9,939 nucleotides of DNA, taken from NCBI GenBank assembly GCA_011371465.1, contig DRQL01000087.1, forward strand, positions 1 through 9,939, in the 5' to 3' direction. Positions 6,783-9,939 of this stretch are shown here, in pieces. The notes beneath the pieces are model-generated. The model was not told the origin of the DNA. It made no database searches and was given only the letters and a program-made list of their open reading frames with translations. Made by a program: the position numbers and the translations under genes. Positions within the stretch are counted from its first letter, which is position 1. Every line of letters begins with the position of its first letter. The stretch is from Gammaproteobacteria bacterium (GTDB lineage: Bacteria; Pseudomonadota; Gammaproteobacteria; DSM-19610).

Positions 6783-6804
6783 CGCCGGTATACCCGGATG
6801 CTGG

Positions 6805-7821
6805 CTACAGTGATGCCCATGTGCTGGTGAGGGTGTCATCATTCGTCCCGTCTCCGTTGGTATCCACCAGGAGCTGGACCGTGGTCCCGTCAGCGTTTGC
6901 AATGAGCGTGACACTGGTGTTGCCGGCGCCGGTACAGGTTGCCTGCCCGGCAACTGGATCAAGATCACCAACACCGCTGAAGGCAACATCGGTGGCTACC
7001 GTTATCGAGCCACCGATTTTCGTGCTGCTGATGGTTCCACTCAGGGAAAAGGTGTACGCGCCGGTTGATCCGTTTTCAATCTCGTCGAGGGTGTAGCCGA
7101 GCAGCTTCAGGGTGTCATCGCCGGTCACGATTTCGATGCCGTTGCCGCTGAAACCGGACGTCACGGTAACACCGTCGCTGGTGGATTCCGACAGCGTCAT
7201 GTCGCCGTTCATGAGCAGGGTTGAACCGGCCGACGTCATGGACAGGTTGGTAGCCTGAAGGCGTGCGCTGAAACTGTAGGGAGCTATATCATTGAAGAAG
7301 CCCCCGCTGATCACAAGATTGTCGATCGACATATTCCCGTTCATCACGGTGCCGGAGAAGTTGCAGTTACTGGTCGTTATGATGAAACTGTCGCCGGTGG
7401 ACAGATCCTGATTGTTGTCGGCATCGTTGATGCTGCCGCTGAAGGTTCCGCTGTCGCAAGGCACATTGCTGAACCGGGTGACAGCAGCCGCTGTAATCCC
7501 GCCGGTGCGGTTGTCTAACAGCCGGGGAGCCAGCCTGATGGACTGGATCAGCGCATCGGTCAGACGGGTGTCCGCAGGCTGATTGCGTCCCACGGACGCG
7601 GTTAACACACCGGATACGCCTTGACCTGCCGTATTGGTGGAAACATCGACCGCGGCACCGGCAACATCCGGGGCGTTGGCTGTAGTGACCACAATGGGGA
7701 CGCTGGCTGCTACGGTGGTGGCACTGCCGTCTCCTCCACCTCCTCCGCCTCCACAGGCGTACAGTAATGACACAGTGCCGGCCATGACAAGACGACCGAA
7801 TAGTCCGCTACGTCCATGCAT
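6805..7821 (-). CDS. Poly-glycine lipoprotein of unknown function with Asp/Asn-rich loops
   Basis: A 338-residue secreted lipoprotein that I do not recognise by name. Residues 1-22 are a lipoprotein signal peptide with lipobox LYAC and lipidated Cys23, followed directly by seven glycines and an Asp (Gly30 to Asp30-31 region), a flexible tether typical of surface or periplasmic lipoproteins. The mature part is rich in Ser, Thr, Gly and Asn with alternating hydrophobic residues, suggesting beta structure. An Asp/Asn segment at about 132-144 (NDADNNQDLSTGD) and DTNGDGTNDD at 320-329 resemble calcium-binding loops. Cys122, Cys153 and Cys296 remain. ATG 7821 is chosen over TTG 7839 because AAAGGGGG sits 6 nt upstream of it. 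It stands alone, converging on tRNA-Lys, with a structured leader. Lipidation is well supported; role and calcium binding are inference. Confidence 0.85.
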   Translation of the reverse strand: MHGRSGLFGRLVMAGTVSLLYACGGGGGGGDGSATTVAASVPIVVTTANAPDVAGAAVDVSTNTAGQGVSGVLTASVGRNQPADTRLTDALIQSIRLAPRLLDNRTGGITAAAVTRFSNVPCDSGTFSGSINDADNNQDLSTGDSFIITTSNCNFSGTVMNGNMSIDNLVISGGFFNDIAPYSFSARLQATNLSMTSAGSTLLMNGDMTLSESTSDGVTVTSGFSGNGIEIVTGDDTLKLLGYTLDEIENGSTGAYTFSLSGTISSTKIGGSITVATDVAFSGVGDLDPVAGQATCTGAGNTSVTLIANADGTTVQLLVDTNGDGTNDDTLTSTWASL

Positions 7822-7827
7822 AGGTTT

Positions 7828-7835
7828 CCCCCTTT
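7828..7835 (-). promoter_or_regulatory. Ribosome binding site deciding the start of the poly-glycine lipoprotein
   Basis: On the minus strand AAAGGGGG (7835 to 7828) precedes ATG 7821-7819 with a 6-nt spacer. The in-frame TTG at 7839 lies upstream of this site and would put it inside the coding region, so ATG 7821 is preferred. Confidence 0.75.
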
Positions 7836-7839
7836 GCAA

Positions 7840-8124
7840 TTTGTGTGAAGCCCGGTTTCCTGCCCAGTGTGTTTTTGGCTATCACGGTGTAGCCGGCGAC
7901 CGGGCACAATCCTGACGCCTTTGGCACACAGTCGCGGTGCGATGCTGTGCGGAAAGTAATGGACAGGATTCAGGCATGTCGCCGGTCTGTCAAAATCATT
8001 CCCTGGTTGCTTTCAGTTGCCCGTGAACCCTTGTAGATTCTTTTGGGTCAATAAAACTAGCAAGTCTGTATGATGAGTGTCAACCGGCTATTTCAGGCAG
8101 AAGGATGGTTGCAGCGCCGGGTTT
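7840..8124. other. 285-nt non-coding interval with structured leader for the minus-strand lipoprotein gene
   Basis: I see no convincing gene here. Close to the lipoprotein gene, GCCCGGT (7850-7856) and ACCGGGC (7899-7905) can pair, enclosing an inner hairpin GGCTA-T-CAC/GTG-TAGCC (7877-7894) with one bulged base. Both would lie in the 5' leader of the minus-strand transcript. A possible minus-strand promoter has TTGACA at 8083-8078 and, 18 nt on, TAGTTT at 8059-8054; the -10 is weak. The overlap of an inverted repeat AGGATGG (8102-8108)/CCATCCT (8132-8138) with the stop of the next gene lacks a T-run and is not a clear terminator. Confidence 0.4.
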
Positions 8125-8601
8125 CTATCCTCCATCCTGCGTTGCCGGCCATTCATCTTCGTCGTCCCCGCTGGCAGGGGTAACGGCTTTCGGTGTGCGG
8201 ATAATTACGCTGGCTTCACCCTTGTCAGATACAGGTACCAGCTTGACGAGTACATCATCCGGATAGTGATCCAGCGAAGAGCCCGATATGCCGTCAATTG
8301 CGAGGCCGATAACACCGCCAACCAGTATATTGCCTGCCAGCCCGGCGGCACCGGAATCAGCCAGTCTGGTGTCAATAAATATTTTTGCGGGTTTGTAGCC
8401 TTCGATTTCAATGGTCGCTGTAAAAGCCTTCTTGCGCTTGTGTTCTATTTTTGCAGGAGTGACGCCGTGATAGCCAAGCGTTGTGGTGATGTTTGCGCCC
8501 GATGGTTGAGATTGAATGATGACTTCATCAGTTGTCCCCTTGGTTACCGTGGCACAGGCTGATAGCAGAACCGCGATTAGCGGGATAAACAGTTGTTTCA
8601 T
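8125..8601 (-). CDS. PEGA-like lipoprotein with glycine-rich segment
   Basis: A 158-residue lipoprotein with signal peptide residues 1-15, lipobox LSAC and lipidated Cys16; Ala17 at +2 fits outer-membrane retention. Residues about 25-78 (DEVIIQSQPSGANI, then HGVTPAKI and TATIEIEGYKPAKIFID) resemble a PEGA-type beta domain, found in many envelope and surface-layer associated proteins. Residues about 82-108 form a hydrophobic Gly-rich stretch (GNILVGGVIGLAIDGISG) with small-residue spacing like that of packed or membrane-associated helices, and a similar arrangement recurs in proteobacterial lipoproteins. The tail from 145 is acidic (GDDEDEW). AAGGAGCG at 8615-8608 is the ribosome binding site for ATG 8601; the stop is TAG at 8127-8125. 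The biochemical function is unknown; the PEGA assignment is by motif only. Confidence 0.82.
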   Translation of the reverse strand: MKQLFIPLIAVLLSACATVTKGTTDEVIIQSQPSGANITTTLGYHGVTPAKIEHKRKKAFTATIEIEGYKPAKIFIDTRLADSGAAGLAGNILVGGVIGLAIDGISGSSLDHYPDDVLVKLVPVSDKGEASVIIRTPKAVTPASGDDEDEWPATQDGG

Positions 8602-8899
8602 TCCGGTCGCTCCTTGTGGTCAGATTGAGTGGTGCCGATAAGGATATCGGTCTGTTGCGAAGCGGATGATTGAAGTTCTACAAACATAATCGTGTTCTGA
8701 ACTTGCCTCTGCTTCATCAGTTTCCCACCCGTCTGGTCTGTCCGGGTTTATTTTTTGTTGCAGTACCCGAATAAGCATCAAGAGGTTATGGCGGACACCG
8801 TTTTTACTGCTGCGTGCGCGATTTTACCGCCCGTACTTTCTGATTTCTTCGCAGCGTTTCGTCCTGTATGTCCGGTGAATACCATCACTGTTCAAAAAG
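8602..8899. other. 298-nt non-coding, AT-richer interval between two lipoprotein genes
   Basis: I find no credible gene on either strand. It holds a perfect hairpin CCGATA-AGGA-TATCGG (8635-8650) about 34-49 nt before the PEGA-like lipoprotein start, and an ACCCG...CGGGT pairing (8727-8747) followed by a T-rich run on the plus strand, where there is no gene to terminate. A promoter for the downstream minus-strand gene is expected here, but I cannot name a convincing -35/-10 pair. Confidence 0.35.
8635..8650. repeat. Short perfect inverted repeat upstream of the PEGA-like lipoprotein
   Basis: CCGATA and TATCGG are exact inverted copies separated by AGGA. It sits in the likely 5' leader or promoter region of the minus-strand gene starting at 8601 and could be an RNA hairpin or a dyad operator. 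The sequence alone does not decide. Confidence 0.4.
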
Positions 8900-9295
8900 T
8901 CAAATTAAACCACATTGAATATCGCCACCCTTTATGGCCTTGTCAATGCGCTGGAATTTATCCCGCAGGTGTGATCGCAGCGCGTACATTTCAACGTGGG
9001 TCACGCACTCACCGGATGAGGGTCTTATATCCACGCTGATCCCAAAGCCCGATCTGGATTTCACTGAGTATCGATCGTAATCTTTGTCGCTCTCGTCAAC
9101 GACCTGGAAAACATCACTTTCGCCATAGCATCTAAGAAGGAAATACTGGGCGCGTTTCGCCACCTCCCGTTCATCCATGTCATAGCAATACGTTTGTTTG
9201 ACATCCGTAGTTGCCATCAACTCGTCCGATGTTTTCGGCATGGCGGCGCAGGCGCTCAGTAGAAAAACAATCAATACTATAAAATACCTGTTCAT
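8900..9295 (-). CDS. Small four-cysteine lipoprotein of unknown function
   Basis: A 131-residue lipoprotein that I cannot assign to a named family. The N-terminus has a hydrophobic signal (FIVLIVFLL) and lipobox LSAC with lipidated Cys16, followed by Ala at +2. The mature chain has four cysteines (37, 56, 97, 128), enough for two disulfides in the periplasm. The segment DEREVAKRAQYFLLRCYG looks helical and amphipathic, while the middle (YSVKSRSGFGISVDIRPSSG) looks like beta strands; it is charged and soluble overall. GGAG at 9305-9302 lies 6 nt before ATG 9295. It follows the propeller-like gene by 49 nt in the same direction and may be cotranscribed with it. There is no visible terminator after it. 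Confidence 0.8.
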   Translation of the reverse strand: MNRYFIVLIVFLLSACAAMPKTSDELMATTDVKQTYCYDMDEREVAKRAQYFLLRCYGESDVFQVVDESDKDYDRYSVKSRSGFGISVDIRPSSGECVTHVEMYALRSHLRDKFQRIDKAIKGGDIQCGLI

Positions 9296-9344
9296 ATATC
9301 GCTCCGGAAAATAACGTGAATCGATCAGGGATGTTCAGATAAAC

Positions 9345-9939
9345 TCATCGTGGTGTTTCATTTGCTGGTGTTAGTGATTTCTCATTCAAAAGACCGATTG
9401 CCAATGGTTCGAGATCAATGTCGACAACAGAGCGTTCTATAGTGCTGCTCCCGGCCTGTAGCACCAGCTCGTCATCCGTATAAAGCGGCTGCGATTCAGA
9501 ATCCGGCCTTTCGGGCCTCCATCGCGCCACCAGAATATCACTGTATGTGGCGCCAAAACTTTCAGTATTGAGCGCAAGACATACCTTTCCGCTACGCAAA
9601 GACGATGCCGCCCTGATTTCCTCATCCCGGTGGCCGCCGATATAGGTTGCATAGTCCGCCTGACCGTTACTGTTGAGAACAAGGGCAAAGCCATATTCTC
9701 CACGATAGTAACGATCGCCTTTGTAAGGTTGCGCTCTTTTTTCTCCGGCGCGCCCGACAATCAGGTATTTACCGTCACGCAGAAGTGTGGCGGACATGGG
9801 AATGGAAGATCCGTCGCGGATGTTTTGGTAGTGCCTGGACCAGATCACATTGCCCTCGTGCGTGAGGTTGATTGCAAATGCGTGTTGTTTTCCTGAATAA
9901 AGCAGCCCTGTTAAGATCAAATTTTCGTTGTCTTTTACA
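9345..9939 (-). CDS. C-terminal part of a beta-propeller-like protein, 5' end outside window
   Basis: The frame is open to the right edge of the window (197 residues visible, stop TGA at 9347-9345); the TTG at 9920 is an internal Leu codon in an uninterrupted frame, not a likely start. At least two blade-like units are visible, each with a hydrophobic strand, a Gly, a variable loop, an aromatic-rich strand and an Asn-Gly turn: NLILTGLLYSGKQHAFAINL then EGNVIWSRHYQN, and YLIVGRAGE then GFALVLNSNGQADYATYIGG, with a partial third at VCLALNTESFGATYSDILVA. This resembles SBBP/delta-60-type propeller repeats of secreted proteins. About 60 terminal residues follow without blade pattern. A signal peptide, if present, lies outside the window. 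Propeller identity is inference from pattern; function is unknown. Confidence 0.75.
   Translation of the reverse strand, partial: VKDNENLILTGLLYSGKQHAFAINLTHEGNVIWSRHYQNIRDGSSIPMSATLLRDGKYLIVGRAGEKRAQPYKGDRYYRGEYGFALVLNSNGQADYATYIGGHRDEEIRAASSLRSGKVCLALNTESFGATYSDILVARWRPERPDSESQPLYTDDELVLQAGSSTIERSVVDIDLEPLAIGLLNEKSLTPANETPR

Noticed and set aside
7846..7935. c-di-GMP (GEMM) riboswitch upstream of the lipoprotein gene
   Set aside because: The conserved core (GGCAAACC and GACGCAAAGCC segments) is absent; only generic hairpins are present.
8727..8760. Hairpin plus T-run resembling a plus-strand terminator
   Set aside because: Only 5 bp of stem with an 11-nt loop and no plus-strand gene upstream; for minus-strand transcripts the tail is A-rich, so it would not terminate.
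8755..9039. Plus-strand 94-codon open frame spanning the gap and the end of the four-Cys lipoprotein gene
   Set aside because: No ribosome binding site or recognisable domain; its second half is antisense to a supported lipoprotein gene.

Overview
The window looks like a chromosomal segment of a GC-rich gammaproteobacterium. The evidence is the gene order tolR-tolA-tolB-pal-cpoB-queE-queC followed by a tRNA-Lys(UUU) with an encoded CCA end, plus several typical Gram-negative lipoproteins. A YeeE/YedE sulfur-compound transporter fits a lineage with active sulfur metabolism (for example Chromatiales-like), but that placement is inference.

Positions 1-3820, + strand: the 3' end of tolR, then complete tolA, tolB, pal and cpoB. 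This is the Tol-Pal envelope system, which couples the inner-membrane proton motive force to outer-membrane constriction at division. The genes are tightly packed (2-nt gap tolA/tolB, 14-nt overlap pal/cpoB). tolA carries five tandem 42-bp units in its helical stalk. A 155-nt intergenic region (3821-3975) holds three short hairpins, two of which form a REP-like palindromic element, and an extended -10 promoter placed so close to queE that the transcript may be leaderless.

Positions 3976-6610, + strand: queE and queC (two steps of preQ0 synthesis for queuosine tRNA modification, overlapping by 17 nt), then after 18 nt a YeeE/YedE transporter. Next comes tRNA-Lys(UUU) with its own sigma70-type promoter and a bidirectional terminator.

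Positions 6805-9939, - strand: from right to left, the C-terminal part of a protein that looks like a beta-propeller, a small four-cysteine lipoprotein, a PEGA-like lipoprotein with a glycine-rich segment, and a larger poly-glycine lipoprotein with Asp/Asn-rich loops. This half looks more AT-rich, has looser spacing and encodes poorly characterised envelope proteins, so it appears accessory compared with the conserved left half. The tRNA-Lys gene and its terminator separate the two. I see no integrase, duplicated tRNA end, CRISPR array or defence module. The least explained material is this lipoprotein group and the palindromic elements.
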